From Streptomyces sp. SPB162 (GTDB taxonomy: Bacteria; Actinomycetota; Actinomycetes; Streptomycetales; Streptomycetaceae), in assembly GCF_029504575.1 (NCBI RefSeq), contig NZ_JAQFII010000001.1:2976001-3040000 (forward strand): DNA of 64,000 nucleotides. The letters run 5' to 3'. Below the pieces are notes generated by a model. The model did not search any database. It saw nothing but the letters and a program-made list of their open reading frames with translations, and had not been told where the DNA came from. Position 1 is the first letter of the stretch, and each line of letters opens with the position of its first letter. Of the stretch, positions 16,681 through 27,424 are shown piece by piece. Position numbers and translations under genes: made by a program.

Positions 16681-17802
16681 CTAGTCCTGGGAAGCCTTCT
16701 GCTGGCCCTTGCGCCAGCGGATGCCCGCCTCGATGAAGCCGTCGATGTCACCGTCGAGGGCGCCCTGCGGGTTGCCGACCTCGTAGTCGGTGCGCAGGTC
16801 CTTGACCATCTGGTACGGGTGCAGGACGTACGAACGCATCTGGCTGCCCCAGGAGTTCCCGCCGTCGCTCTTGCCGAGCGAGTCCATCAGCGCCTGCTCC
16901 TCCTGACGGCGGCGCTCGAGGAGCTTGGCCTGGAGGACGTTCATGGCGCTCGCCTTGTTCTGGATCTGCGAGCGCTCGTTCTGGCACGAGACGACGATGC
17001 CGGTGGGGATGTGGGTCAACCGCACCGCGGAGTCGGTGGTGTTGACGCCCTGACCGCCGGGGCCCGACGCGCGGTAGACGTCCACGCGCAGCTCGGACTC
17101 GTCGATCTCGAGGTGGTCGGTCTTCTCGACGACAGGGAGGACCTCGACGCCGGCGAACGAGGTCTGGCGGCGGCCCTGGTTGTCGAAGGGCGAGATCCGC
17201 ACGAGGCGGTGGGTGCCCTGCTCGACGGAGAGGGTGCCGTACGCGTACGGCGCCTTCACCGCGAAGGTGGTCGACTTGATGCCGGCCTCCTCGGCGTAGG
17301 AGGTCTCGTAGACCTCCGTCTGGTAACCGTGCCGCTCGGCCCAGCGCAGGTACATGCGCTGGAGCTGCTCGGCGAAGTCGGCGGCGTCCACGCCGCCGGC
17401 CTCCGCACGGATGTTGACCAGTGCCTCGCGGGAGTCGTACTCGCCGGAGAGCAGGGTGCGGACCTCGAGCTCGTCGAGCGCCTTGCGGACCGCGGTCAGC
17501 TCTTCCTCGGCCTCGGCGAGCGCGTCGGCGTCGCCCTCGTCCTCGGCGAGCTCGAACATCACCGACAGGTCGTCGATACGTCCGCGCAGCTGCTCGGCCT
17601 TGCGCAGCTCGGCCTGGAGGTGCGAAAGCTTGCTGGTGATCTTCTGCGCCGCGTCCGGGTCGTCCCAGAGGGACGGCGCCGCGGCCTGCTCCTCGAGAAC
17701 GACGATATCGGCCCGCATCGCGTCGAGGTCCAGGACGGCCTCGATCGACCCCATGGTCGAGGAGAGGGACTTCAGCTCTTCGGATACATCGACGACTGCC
17801 AC
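16681..17802 (-). CDS. prfB: Peptide chain release factor 2
   Basis: A 373-residue class I release factor: the stop-recognition tripeptide SPF is at about 204-206 and the catalytic GGQ at 249-251 (SGPGGQGVN). SPF is the RF2 signature, so it reads UGA and UAA. The frame is uninterrupted; there is no internal TGA with a CTTTGA slippery site, so the programmed +1 frameshift of Escherichia coli prfB is absent. ATG start [10 protein letters not shown]. Confidence 0.96.
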   Translation of the reverse strand: MAVVDVSEELKSLSSTMGSIEAVLDLDAMRADIVVLEEQAAAPSLWDDPDAAQKITSKLSHLQAELRKAEQLRGRIDDLSVMFELAEDEGDADALAEAEEELTAVRKALDELEVRTLLSGEYDSREALVNIRAEAGGVDAADFAEQLQRMYLRWAERHGYQTEVYETSYAEEAGIKSTTFAVKAPYAYGTLSVEQGTHRLVRISPFDNQGRRQTSFAGVEVLPVVEKTDHLEIDESELRVDVYRASGPGGQGVNTTDSAVRLTHIPTGIVVSCQNERSQIQNKASAMNVLQAKLLERRRQEEQALMDSLGKSDGGNSWGSQMRSYVLHPYQMVKDLRTDYEVGNPQGALDGDIDGFIEAGIRWRKGQQKASQD

Positions 17803-17864
17803 GGGTCCAGAGTACCGGCTGGTCGAACGGGACGTTCTCGCCCGGTGGCGATCCCGTGGCGCGC

Positions 17865-18045
17865 GGCTCCCCGCCCGCCGTCCGGCACCCCTGCCTCAGA
17901 CCCGCGCGGTCGCCCGGGTGAGGGCCCCGGCCGGCGTGCGCACGTACAGCTCCAGGGCTCCCCGGCCGCCGTCCGGCACCCCTGCCTCAGACCTGCGCGG
18001 TCGCCCGGGTGAGGGCCCCGGCCGGCGTGCGCACGTACAGCTCCA
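17865..18045. repeat. 91-bp tandem duplication at the 3' end of a kinase gene
   Basis: 17865-17954 and 17956-18045 are two copies offset by exactly 91 bp and differing at only a few positions. Copy two holds the last codons and stop of the kinase gene that ends at 17987; copy one is a non-coding duplicate of that 3' end in the prfB-kinase spacer. Confidence 0.88.
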
Positions 18046-20209
18046 TCACGCGGCCCGACGACGTGACGGCGACCGGAGTGGTGGCCGCGGTGGCGCCCGG
18101 GAGGGCGGCGACGGACCACTCCGCGCCGCCGGCCACGGGGCCCGCGGCCTGGGAGAGGCCGCCGGAGGAGGCGGGGGCGAAGGCGTAGACCCGGTCGCCG
18201 GCCGCGAGCGGTTCCGGGCGGCCGGCGGCGTCCAGACCCCGCAGGACGACGGTGGGCCGCCAGGCGCCCCCCGAATACGGCAGGCGCAGCACGGCACCGT
18301 CGGCCTTGCGGACGACGAACGCGTCCAGGGTCCCCCTGGAGCGGGAGACGAGGCCGGGGGCGGCGGTGATGCGGCCGGGGGTGGGGACCACCGACCAGGC
18401 GTTCCACCGGGTGCCGACGAGCGAGGCGGTGACCAGCTCGCCGCCGGAGCGGCCGACGAGGTCGATGCGGCCGGGCTCGGAGGACGCGGCGGCCGGGGCG
18501 GCGTCGAACCGGGTGCGCTCGTCGACCTGGTACCACTGGTTCCAGGCCTTGTTGATCATGGTCCGCCGGTAGAGCAGGCCGTCCGTGCCGAGGGCGAACA
18601 GGTCCAGACGGCCCGGCGAGGCTGAGACGACGGCCGGGTCGTCGGCGACTCCTATACCCGTCAGGTGCTGCCAGGCGCCGTAGCCACCCGTGGCGCCACG
18701 GGTGACGTACCAGACGTCGTCGTCCTCGCCGCGGGCGAAGACGTACGTGGTCCCGGAGACGGTGATCGCGCGCGGGCCGCCGACCAGTTTCACGCGGGGC
18801 GCGGGCACCGCGCTGAACGCGGACCAGCGCGGCAGCTCGACCGGGGCGCCGACCGAGCCCTGGGGTGAGGCGGCGCCCGCGGTGGGCGCGGTGGGGTGCG
18901 TGGTGGGCGGGGCGGTGCTGGGGTGGTCGTTGTCCGCCGGGGCCTTCGGCCCGGAATCACCGCTCAGCGAGGCGACGCCCCAGCCGCCCAGCCCCGCGAC
19001 GACCAGCGCGGCGGCGGCCGCCGCGCCCACCCGCACCCGGCGGCGGCGCACGGCGTCGGAGACAGCGCGGTGCCGCGGGCTCGCGGGACGGCCGGCGGCC
19101 GCCCCGGCGCCGCCCGGACCGCCGCCGGAGCGGGCGCCCCGGCCGTACGCCGCCAGCTCCTCGGCGGAGGGCAGCTTCATGCTCGTATGGGTGTCGCGGC
19201 TGGAGTCGGGGGCCGCGCCGCGCACCAGCGGCACGGCGCCGCGGTGGCTCGGGGGCTCGAACAGCCCGATGTCCTGCTCGTACGGGGTGTCGTCGTCGGC
19301 ATCGGCCGGGTGCTCGTCCGGCGCGTCCACGTCGATCGGCGGCAGGCCGGCCAGCCGCGGCAGCAGGTCCCGCAGGCGTTCACCCAGCTCACCGGCGGTG
19401 AGCCGGGACGCGGGCGACTTGGCGAGGCACTGCGCGAGGAGCTGCCACAGCTCGTCGGGGATGTCCGGCAGCGGTGCGACGGTCTCGGTCACGTGGCGGC
19501 GCAGCACGGCGCCGGGGTGACCGCCGCCGAACGGCGTGAAACCGGCCAGCAATTCGTAGAGCACGGTCGCCAGGGCATAAATGTCGACACTCGCGCGCGG
19601 CGGGAGGCCCTCGATGATCTCGGGGGCGAGGTAGTCCGGGGTGCCGATGATGCGGGTGGCCCGGGTCCGGCGCGGGGAGTCGACGAGGCGGGCGATGCCG
19701 AAGTCCGTCAGGAGCGCGGGTGGCGCACCACCGGGTCCGGTGGGGGCGGCGGAGTCGAGCAGCACGTTCTCGGGCTTGACGTCGCGGTGCACGACGCCGG
19801 CCGCGTGCGCGGCGGCGAGGCCGTCCGCCACGTCGGCGGCGATGGCGACGGCGGCCTCGGGGGCGAGCCGGCGCTCGCGCTCCAGGCGGGACCGCAGGTC
19901 GGTGCCCCGCACCAGGTCCATGACCAGCGCGAGGTCGGTGCCGTCCACGACGAGATCGCGGATCCCGACGATCTGCGGGTGGTCCAGCGAGAGCAGCGCG
20001 GTGCGCTCCTGCACGAAGCGGCCCACGAGGTCCTGGTCGGAGGCGAGGTCCTCGCGCAGCAGTTTGATGGCGACCGGACCCTCGGGGCCCTCACCCAGCC
20101 ACACCGTGCCGGCGGATCCCCGCCCCAGCACCTGGTGGGCGGTGTACCGGCTGCCGATCTTCCTTGCCAAGGCCTGCTCCGACTCCTCCGACGGTCCGTC
20201 GTGCCGCAT
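17987..20209 (-). CDS. Receptor-type Ser/Thr protein kinase with extracellular beta-propeller-like domain
   Basis: The 740-residue product has an intracellular kinase domain (about 20-290: GRGSAGTVW, VAIKLL, HRDVKPEN, DFGIARL), a linker, one membrane helix (about 402-424), a Pro/Thr linker, and an outer domain of about 270 residues built of repeats containing DLFALGTDGLLYRR, AWNQWYQV and DAFVVRKADGAVLRL, like a PLL-type beta-propeller lectin. It occupies the position of pkaB relative to prfB and pkaA. The ATG at 20209 has no Shine-Dalgarno and sits in a hairpin; the TTG at 20170 (giving MARKIGSRYTAHQ) has GGAG upstream and may be the true start. Confidence 0.85.
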   Translation of the reverse strand: MRHDGPSEESEQALARKIGSRYTAHQVLGRGSAGTVWLGEGPEGPVAIKLLREDLASDQDLVGRFVQERTALLSLDHPQIVGIRDLVVDGTDLALVMDLVRGTDLRSRLERERRLAPEAAVAIAADVADGLAAAHAAGVVHRDVKPENVLLDSAAPTGPGGAPPALLTDFGIARLVDSPRRTRATRIIGTPDYLAPEIIEGLPPRASVDIYALATVLYELLAGFTPFGGGHPGAVLRRHVTETVAPLPDIPDELWQLLAQCLAKSPASRLTAGELGERLRDLLPRLAGLPPIDVDAPDEHPADADDDTPYEQDIGLFEPPSHRGAVPLVRGAAPDSSRDTHTSMKLPSAEELAAYGRGARSGGGPGGAGAAAGRPASPRHRAVSDAVRRRRVRVGAAAAAALVVAGLGGWGVASLSGDSGPKAPADNDHPSTAPPTTHPTAPTAGAASPQGSVGAPVELPRWSAFSAVPAPRVKLVGGPRAITVSGTTYVFARGEDDDVWYVTRGATGGYGAWQHLTGIGVADDPAVVSASPGRLDLFALGTDGLLYRRTMINKAWNQWYQVDERTRFDAAPAAASSEPGRIDLVGRSGGELVTASLVGTRWNAWSVVPTPGRITAAPGLVSRSRGTLDAFVVRKADGAVLRLPYSGGAWRPTVVLRGLDAAGRPEPLAAGDRVYAFAPASSGGLSQAAGPVAGGAEWSVAALPGATAATTPVAVTSSGRVMELYVRTPAGALTRATAQV

Positions 20210-20233
20210 GGCGGCACTGTCGCGTTGGCGACA
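20202..20233 (-). promoter_or_regulatory. Paired hairpins over the kinase start region
   Basis: TGTCGC/GCGACA with a 4-base loop (20218-20233) is followed at once by GTGCCGC/GCGGCAC (about 20201-20217), whose loop contains the ATG at 20209. If that ATG is used, the start is buried in secondary structure; alternatively these are DNA-level operators and translation starts at the downstream TTG. Confidence 0.45.
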
Positions 20234-20479
20234 AAACTACGCGGCTCGGCGGCCGTTCGGGGGGCCGGTGTGCGGTGACGTGTGCTTCTGCAACGGAAAT
20301 CACCCGCCAGGTGTCGACAAGTCGGCAGCATGGTGCGCGATACGGGGGTCGAACGCACGCGTGACGGGGTCGCGTGCGGGCATGCCGGGACCCGGATGGC
20401 GCACGCGAAAGATCACTGGAAAGTCAGCGGAAGGTCGGTGGCGGGCGGGGGATCGACGTCCGCCGGGACGTGGCCGGGG

Positions 20480-22160
<1,681 letters not shown>

Positions 22161-22632
22161 GTCATGCGCTCCCTGGTCTTGGTGGTGCTTCGTGGTACCC
22201 GGTGGAGGCGGTACCCGGTGGATCCCTGCTCCGCCGCGACCCGTCGGGCCCGACCGTGCCAACTGTAGTGCGGACGGCCGCGGCGGCCCGCTGCCGACCG
22301 CGTACACGGGACGCGTGTGGCCGCGTGTGAGCGCGTGGGGCCGCAGGTACGGAGTGCGGAGCTCGGGAGTAGGACGCGGCCGACCACTGCTTGGTTGCCC
22401 CGCAATCATTTCTCATAGCGACAAGCAGCACCTTTCCGGTCAACAACTGATCATTCAAGATCACTACTGTCAGGACCGGGGGCGGGTTGTCGGTGGCAGG
22501 TGGGAGGATGCATCCCGTACGGGTGTGACGGGGCAACAGGGGCCCGCCCGCTTGTGCTTGTACGTGTCGACGCGCCCGTGCGCGGTGGGGAGCTTCCTGC
22601 CAGGCATCCGGGCAGAAGGGACCGCGGACGAG
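22161..22632. other. Divergent promoter region between pkaA-like and FHA/FtsK genes
   Basis: This gene-free gap of 472 bp contains a 13-bp direct repeat GGTACCCGGTGGA (22194-22206 and 22210-22222) about 35-60 bp upstream of the kinase start, and an inverted repeat TGATC/GATCA (22448-22463) in an AT-richer stretch at 22400-22470. Either may be a regulator site. No coding potential is convincing. Confidence 0.5.
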
Positions 22633-25600
22633 ATGCAGATCCGGCTGACCGTCCTCGGGCCGCGCAGCGGCCGAGCGGGACGCACCTGCGACGTGCTGGT
22701 CACCGCGCCCGCGGGCACCGCGCTGAGCGCCGTTTCCGGAGCGCTCGCGTCCGGCGCCGGCGACGGCCGGCCCGCGCGCTCCTCGGGCTCCTCCGTCGCG
22801 CTCTACTCGGGCGCCGAGCGGCTCGACCCCGGCTCCCTGCTCGGCATGCCACCCCTCGTGGACGGCGCCGTGCTGTCCCTGCACACCCCCGCCGAGCAGC
22901 ACGCGGAGCCGCCGTCGGGCACGTCCGCCCCGGCCCGGCTGTGCGTCGTCGGCGGTCCCGACTCCGGCGGCGTCCATCTGCTGCAGGGCGGTCAGGTCAG
23001 GATCGGCCGCTCTGCCGAGGCCGACGTCCCGCTGGACGACCCCGACGTCTCCCGGCTGCACTGCGCGGTCACCGTCGCCGCCGACGGCCGGGTGACCGTA
23101 GCCGACCTCGGCTCGACCAACGGCACCACCGTCGACGACCGCCCCGTCGGGGAGCGGCCGGTCACGCTGGCTCCCGGCGCCCTGCTGCGGATCGGCGAAT
23201 CCACCCTCCATGTGGAACCCGGCCCGCGCGAGGCCGCCCTCCCGGCGGCGCCCGACAGTGAGGGCCATCTACGGGTCGCCCTCCCCACCGGGAGCGCGAG
23301 CGCGGCCGGACGGGCCGGCGGAGCGGCACGGGCGGGCGGCGGCCACGGCTCCGCCCCGCAACCCGGCCCCCGCCCGCAGTTCGCGCCCGCCGGCCACCCG
23401 GCTTCCGAAACGCCCCCCGGTTCGCCGCAGCCGCCGCAGCCGCCGCGCCCGCCCGCCCGGAACCCCGTCCCGCCCTCCCGCCGGCTCGACACCCCGCACA
23501 GCGGTTCGCACGGCTACGCGGACGACCGCGCCGCGGGGTCGGATGAGGCCGTGACGTACGGCCGCGGCGAACGGCTGCGGCCGGACGACACGGTGCGGGT
23601 CCCCCGCCCGCCGCAGCCTCCGCAGCCCGGTGGCGGGCGGGTCGCGGGGACCATAGGAGCCTGGGCCCGGCGGCTGGCGGCCGGCCGGAGCGGCGCGGCG
23701 GCCCAGGGCGCGGACGGCGCCCGGCTGTCCGCCGAGGCGGCCGCGCTGCGCGAGCGCTGGCCCGACCCGGCCACCGTGCTGCTCACCGCGCTCGGTCCGG
23801 GCCGCAGGCTGTGGGAGCGCGGACCCGACCATCCGGACGCGTTGACGCTGCGGCTGGGCACCGCCGATCTGCCGTCGGAGGACGGCGCGGGCACCCTGCG
23901 CTCCGTCCCCTTCACTGTCGACCTGCGCGATCCGCACACCTTCGCGCTCGGCCTCGCCGGCCCCCGGCCCCGGCTGGTCGGGCTGGCCCGCGCGGTGCTG
24001 GCGCAGGCCTGCGCGCTGCACTCCCCCAGCACGCTTGAGCTCGTCCTGATCAGTGCGGACCGCTCCCGCGGCGCCGAGCAGCGGGCCGACGAGTGGTCCT
24101 GGCTCAACTGGCTGCCGCAGCTGCGTCCGGCGCACGGCCAGGACTGCCGGCTGCTGCTCGCCCTCGACCGCGAGCAGGCGGCGGCGCGGATCACCGAGCT
24201 CGCCCGCCGGCTGGAGGAGGGGCCGCTGGGCTCCGGCTGGGCCGGAGCCGCGCCGGAAGCCGTCGCTGAGGCCGCGGCCCGCCGCGAGGGCCCGTTCACC
24301 CTCGTCGTCGTGGACGGCGACCCCGGCTCCGCGACGCTGCGCGACACCCTCGGCCGGATAGCCGCCGTGGGTCCCTCCGTCGGCGTGCACGTGCTGTGTC
24401 TGGCCGAGGCGCCGGACCGGCTCGCGACGGAGTGCGGCGCCGTCGCCCAGCTGTCCGGTGATGTGGCGACGACCCTGCGGATGGATCCGTACGGGCCGGC
24501 GCAGGTCGTCGTGGACGCGGTGTCGCCCGCGTGGGCGGAGCGCTTCGCGCGGGCGCTCGCGCCACTTCGGGAGACGGACACGGCGGCGCCGCGCGCCCGC
24601 AACGCGCTTCCGCGTGCCGTGCGGCTGCTGGACGCGCTGGATCTGGCGCTGGCCACCCCCGCGAAGATCACCACCCGCTGGGACGGCACCTCGGACGAAC
24701 AGGAGACCGGCCGGCCGGGACACGAAGCCCGGGAAACCGACCGGCCGGCCCTCACCGGGTACGCACGGGCCGGGGGACGGGCGCTGGCGGTGCTGGGCAC
24801 CGGCTCCGGCGGCAAGGTCGTCGTGGACCTGACGGCCGAGGGACCGCATCTGATGGTGGGCGGCGCCGCCGGCTCGGGGAAGACCGAGCTGCTGCGCTCG
24901 ATCGCCTCCGCGCTAGCCGCCGCCGAGCGGCCGGACCGGCTGGCGCTGGTCCTGGTCGACGGCGCGGGCACCGAACGCGGCGAAGGCCTGCGCGCGGTCA
25001 CCGACCTGCCGCACGTCTCGACGTACCTGGCGGCGTCCGACCCCACCCGCATGCGCGAGTTCGCCCAGGCGCTCGGCGCGGAGCTCAAGCGCCGCGAGGA
25101 GCTGCTGGGCGGCCAGGGTTTCGCGCAGTGGCACGCGGACCGGCTGGTGACCTTGCCCCGGCAGTCGGCGGCGCGCGGCGACGGGCTGCGGGGCGACGGC
25201 TCGCGGGGTGACGGCCGCAAGCCGTCCGAGCAGGGCGCGCTGCGCGTCCAGACCCGCAGTGACGCCGCGCTCCCCCGGCTGGTGATCGTGGTCGACGACT
25301 TCGACGCGCTGGTCGCGCCGGGGCTCGGCAGCCCGGGCCGCCCCGCGGCCGGTTCCGTCGTGCGGGCGCTGGAGGCGGTGGCGCGCGAGGGCGAGCGGCT
25401 CGGGGTGCACCTGGTCGCGTCGACCGGGCGCCCGGAGCGCACCTCGGGGACCGAGGCGGACGAACGGTCGCGGCTGCGGATCGCGCTGCGCACCGAGGAT
25501 CCCGCGTCGGCCGCCCTGCTCGTCCACGTCGAGGACCCGGCGGGTCTCGACGAGGCGGTGCCGGGGCGCGGCTATCTGCGCCGTCCCGGCGGCGCGGTGG

Positions 25601-25818
25601 CGCCGTTCCAGGCGGGCCGGGTCAGCGGACGCATCCCCCGTACGGCGACGTTGCGGCCCACGGTCGTGCCGCTGGAGTGGGAACGGATGGGCGACCCGCC
25701 CACGCGGCGCCCGCTGCGCGAACTCGGCAACGGACCGACAGACCTGGCGCTGCTCGCCAGCGCTCTGCAGCGGGCCGCCGAGTCCGCGGGGGCGGCCCTG
25801 CCCCGACCCCTGATGTGA
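22633..25818 (+). CDS. FHA domain / FtsK-SpoIIIE-type ATPase fusion
   Basis: A 1061-residue protein. After a ubiquitin-like N-terminus (about 1-85) comes an FHA domain (about 104-195: RIGRSAEADVPLDDPDVSRLH and DLGSTNGT), a Pro-rich linker (about 215-340), and an FtsK/SpoIIIE-type ATPase with Walker A GGAAGSGKTELL (about 740) and Walker B LVIVVDDFDAL (about 880). FHA domains bind phosphothreonine, and two Ser/Thr kinase genes lie directly upstream in the opposite direction, so phosphorylation-controlled activity is plausible. It resembles EccC secretion ATPases, but no other type VII secretion gene is present. ATG 22633 is chosen over the longer frame because AGAAGGGA precedes it. Confidence 0.87.
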   Translation: MQIRLTVLGPRSGRAGRTCDVLVTAPAGTALSAVSGALASGAGDGRPARSSGSSVALYSGAERLDPGSLLGMPPLVDGAVLSLHTPAEQHAEPPSGTSAPARLCVVGGPDSGGVHLLQGGQVRIGRSAEADVPLDDPDVSRLHCAVTVAADGRVTVADLGSTNGTTVDDRPVGERPVTLAPGALLRIGESTLHVEPGPREAALPAAPDSEGHLRVALPTGSASAAGRAGGAARAGGGHGSAPQPGPRPQFAPAGHPASETPPGSPQPPQPPRPPARNPVPPSRRLDTPHSGSHGYADDRAAGSDEAVTYGRGERLRPDDTVRVPRPPQPPQPGGGRVAGTIGAWARRLAAGRSGAAAQGADGARLSAEAAALRERWPDPATVLLTALGPGRRLWERGPDHPDALTLRLGTADLPSEDGAGTLRSVPFTVDLRDPHTFALGLAGPRPRLVGLARAVLAQACALHSPSTLELVLISADRSRGAEQRADEWSWLNWLPQLRPAHGQDCRLLLALDREQAAARITELARRLEEGPLGSGWAGAAPEAVAEAAARREGPFTLVVVDGDPGSATLRDTLGRIAAVGPSVGVHVLCLAEAPDRLATECGAVAQLSGDVATTLRMDPYGPAQVVVDAVSPAWAERFARALAPLRETDTAAPRARNALPRAVRLLDALDLALATPAKITTRWDGTSDEQETGRPGHEARETDRPALTGYARAGGRALAVLGTGSGGKVVVDLTAEGPHLMVGGAAGSGKTELLRSIASALAAAERPDRLALVLVDGAGTERGEGLRAVTDLPHVSTYLAASDPTRMREFAQALGAELKRREELLGGQGFAQWHADRLVTLPRQSAARGDGLRGDGSRGDGRKPSEQGALRVQTRSDAALPRLVIVVDDFDALVAPGLGSPGRPAAGSVVRALEAVAREGERLGVHLVASTGRPERTSGTEADERSRLRIALRTEDPASAALLVHVEDPAGLDEAVPGRGYLRRPGGAVAPFQAGRVSGRIPRTATLRPTVVPLEWERMGDPPTRRPLRELGNGPTDLALLASALQRAAESAGAALPRPLM

Positions 25819-25863
25819 CGGATGCGCGGCGGATGTGACGGATGCGCGACCGCGGGCGCCCGC

Positions 25864-25888
25864 GCGAACCGCCGGCTCGGCGGTTCGC
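25864..25888 (+). terminator. Terminator after the FHA/FtsK gene
   Basis: GCGAACCGCCG and CGGCGGTTCGC form a perfect 11-bp stem with a 3-base loop 45 bp after the stop codon. Confidence 0.82.
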
Positions 25889-26034
25889 CCGGGGGGCCCA
25901 GAATTCGCGTGTTCAAACCCCGCTGACGCCGCATCACGTCAAGGTCACGATCACCCCCTATACCCCGCTCATGCCCTTGCGTCGCCGTTCCGCGCGGGCG
26001 TAGGACAGACGGACCGGACCGAGGGGATGAGCAG

Positions 26035-27417
26035 ATGCGTACATTCAGCACGCGCACGCACAACCACCAGGCACGAACCGCGCTGGCCGTGGTGACGGCC
26101 GCCGCACTGGCGCTCACCGCGGCCGGCTGCGGCAGTGATGACAAGAAGGACGCGGGGCCGTCCTCCGGCGCTCCGTCGGCGTCGTCGTCAGGGCTCCAGT
26201 TGCCGGATCTGAAGGGCCAGAAGCTCGAGGTGGCCGCGGTGTGGACCGGCGCCGAGCAGAAGAACTTCCGGAAGGTGCTGGACGAGTTCCAGAAGCGCAC
26301 CGGCGCGACGGTCACGTTCGTCCCGACCGGTGACAGCACCTCCACCTTCCTGGGGACGAAGATCCAGGGCGGGGCGCCGCCGGACGTGGCGTTCCTGCCG
26401 CAGGTCGGCGTGTTGCACCAGTTCGCGGACAAGGGGTGGATCAAGCCGATCGGCCCCGAGGCCCAGGCCCAGCTGACCAAGAACTTCTCGAAGGGCTGGC
26501 AGGACCTCGGCGCCTACCAGGGCAAGCAGTACGGGGTCTACGCCAAGGCCGCCAACAAGTCGCTGGTCTGGTACAACGCCGCGGCCTTCCAGCAGGCGGG
26601 GGTCAGCGAGCCGAAGACCTGGGACGACTTCCTCAAGGCGGCGGAGACCGTCTTCGAGTCGGGCACACCGCCGGTATCGGTCGGCGGCGCCGACGGCTGG
26701 ACCCTGACCGACTGGTTCGAGAACGTCTACCTCAGCCAGGCGGGCCCCGAGAAGTACGACCAGCTCGCCCAGCACAAGATCAAGTGGACCGACCCGTCCG
26801 TCAAGGACGCGCTGACCACGCTCGCCGGGCTCTTCGGCAAGAAGGACCTGGTCGCGGGTGGCCAGACCGGCGCTCTGCAGACCGACTTCCCGAAGTCGAT
26901 CTCGCAGACGTTCACCGGCACCCCGCCGGGCGCCGCGATGGTCTACGAGGGCGACTTCTCCGCCGCGGTGATCTCCTCCAGCACCAAGGCGAAGGTCGGT
27001 ACCGACGCCAAGGTGTTCCCCTTCCCGGCCGTCGGCAGCGGCAAGGCGCCGGTGGTCAGCGGTGGTGACGTCGCGGTGATCCTGAAGGACGGCAAGGGTG
27101 CCCAGGCGCTGCTGACCTTCCTCGCCTCGACCGACGCGGCGAAGGTGTGGGCGTCGTCCGGCGGATACGTGTCGCCGAACAAGTCGCTGGACGTGGCGGC
27201 CTACCCCGACGACGTCTCCCGGAAGATCGCGCAGGCGCTGATCTCGGCGGGCGACGACTTCCGCTTCGACATGTCCGACCAGGCACCCGCCGCCTTCGGC
27301 GGCACCAAGGGCGAGGGCGAGTGGAAGGACCTGCAGGACTTCCTGGTGAAGCCCACCGACGTGGCGGGCGCGCAGGCCAAACTCGAAGCGGACGCCGCCA
27401 AGGCGTACAAGAACTGA
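26035..27417 (+). CDS. ABC transporter sugar-binding lipoprotein
   Basis: A 460-residue extracellular solute-binding protein of the carbohydrate (MalE/UgpB) type. The signal peptide ends in a lipobox LTAAGC with the lipidated Cys32. The mature part has typical motifs such as WTGAEQKNFRKVLDEFQKRTG and NKSLVWYNAAAFQQAG. It captures a sugar or glycoside and feeds the two permeases that follow. ATG start after GAGGGGATGAGC. No glycosidase or LacI regulator is nearby, so the substrate is unknown. Confidence 0.92.
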   Translation: MRTFSTRTHNHQARTALAVVTAAALALTAAGCGSDDKKDAGPSSGAPSASSSGLQLPDLKGQKLEVAAVWTGAEQKNFRKVLDEFQKRTGATVTFVPTGDSTSTFLGTKIQGGAPPDVAFLPQVGVLHQFADKGWIKPIGPEAQAQLTKNFSKGWQDLGAYQGKQYGVYAKAANKSLVWYNAAAFQQAGVSEPKTWDDFLKAAETVFESGTPPVSVGGADGWTLTDWFENVYLSQAGPEKYDQLAQHKIKWTDPSVKDALTTLAGLFGKKDLVAGGQTGALQTDFPKSISQTFTGTPPGAAMVYEGDFSAAVISSSTKAKVGTDAKVFPFPAVGSGKAPVVSGGDVAVILKDGKGAQALLTFLASTDAAKVWASSGGYVSPNKSLDVAAYPDDVSRKIAQALISAGDDFRFDMSDQAPAAFGGTKGEGEWKDLQDFLVKPTDVAGAQAKLEADAAKAYKN

Positions 27418-27424
27418 GGCGCCG

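Noticed and set aside
16681..17802. Programmed frameshift in prfB
   Set aside because: The reading frame is continuous and no in-frame TGA or CTTTGA slippery site is present.
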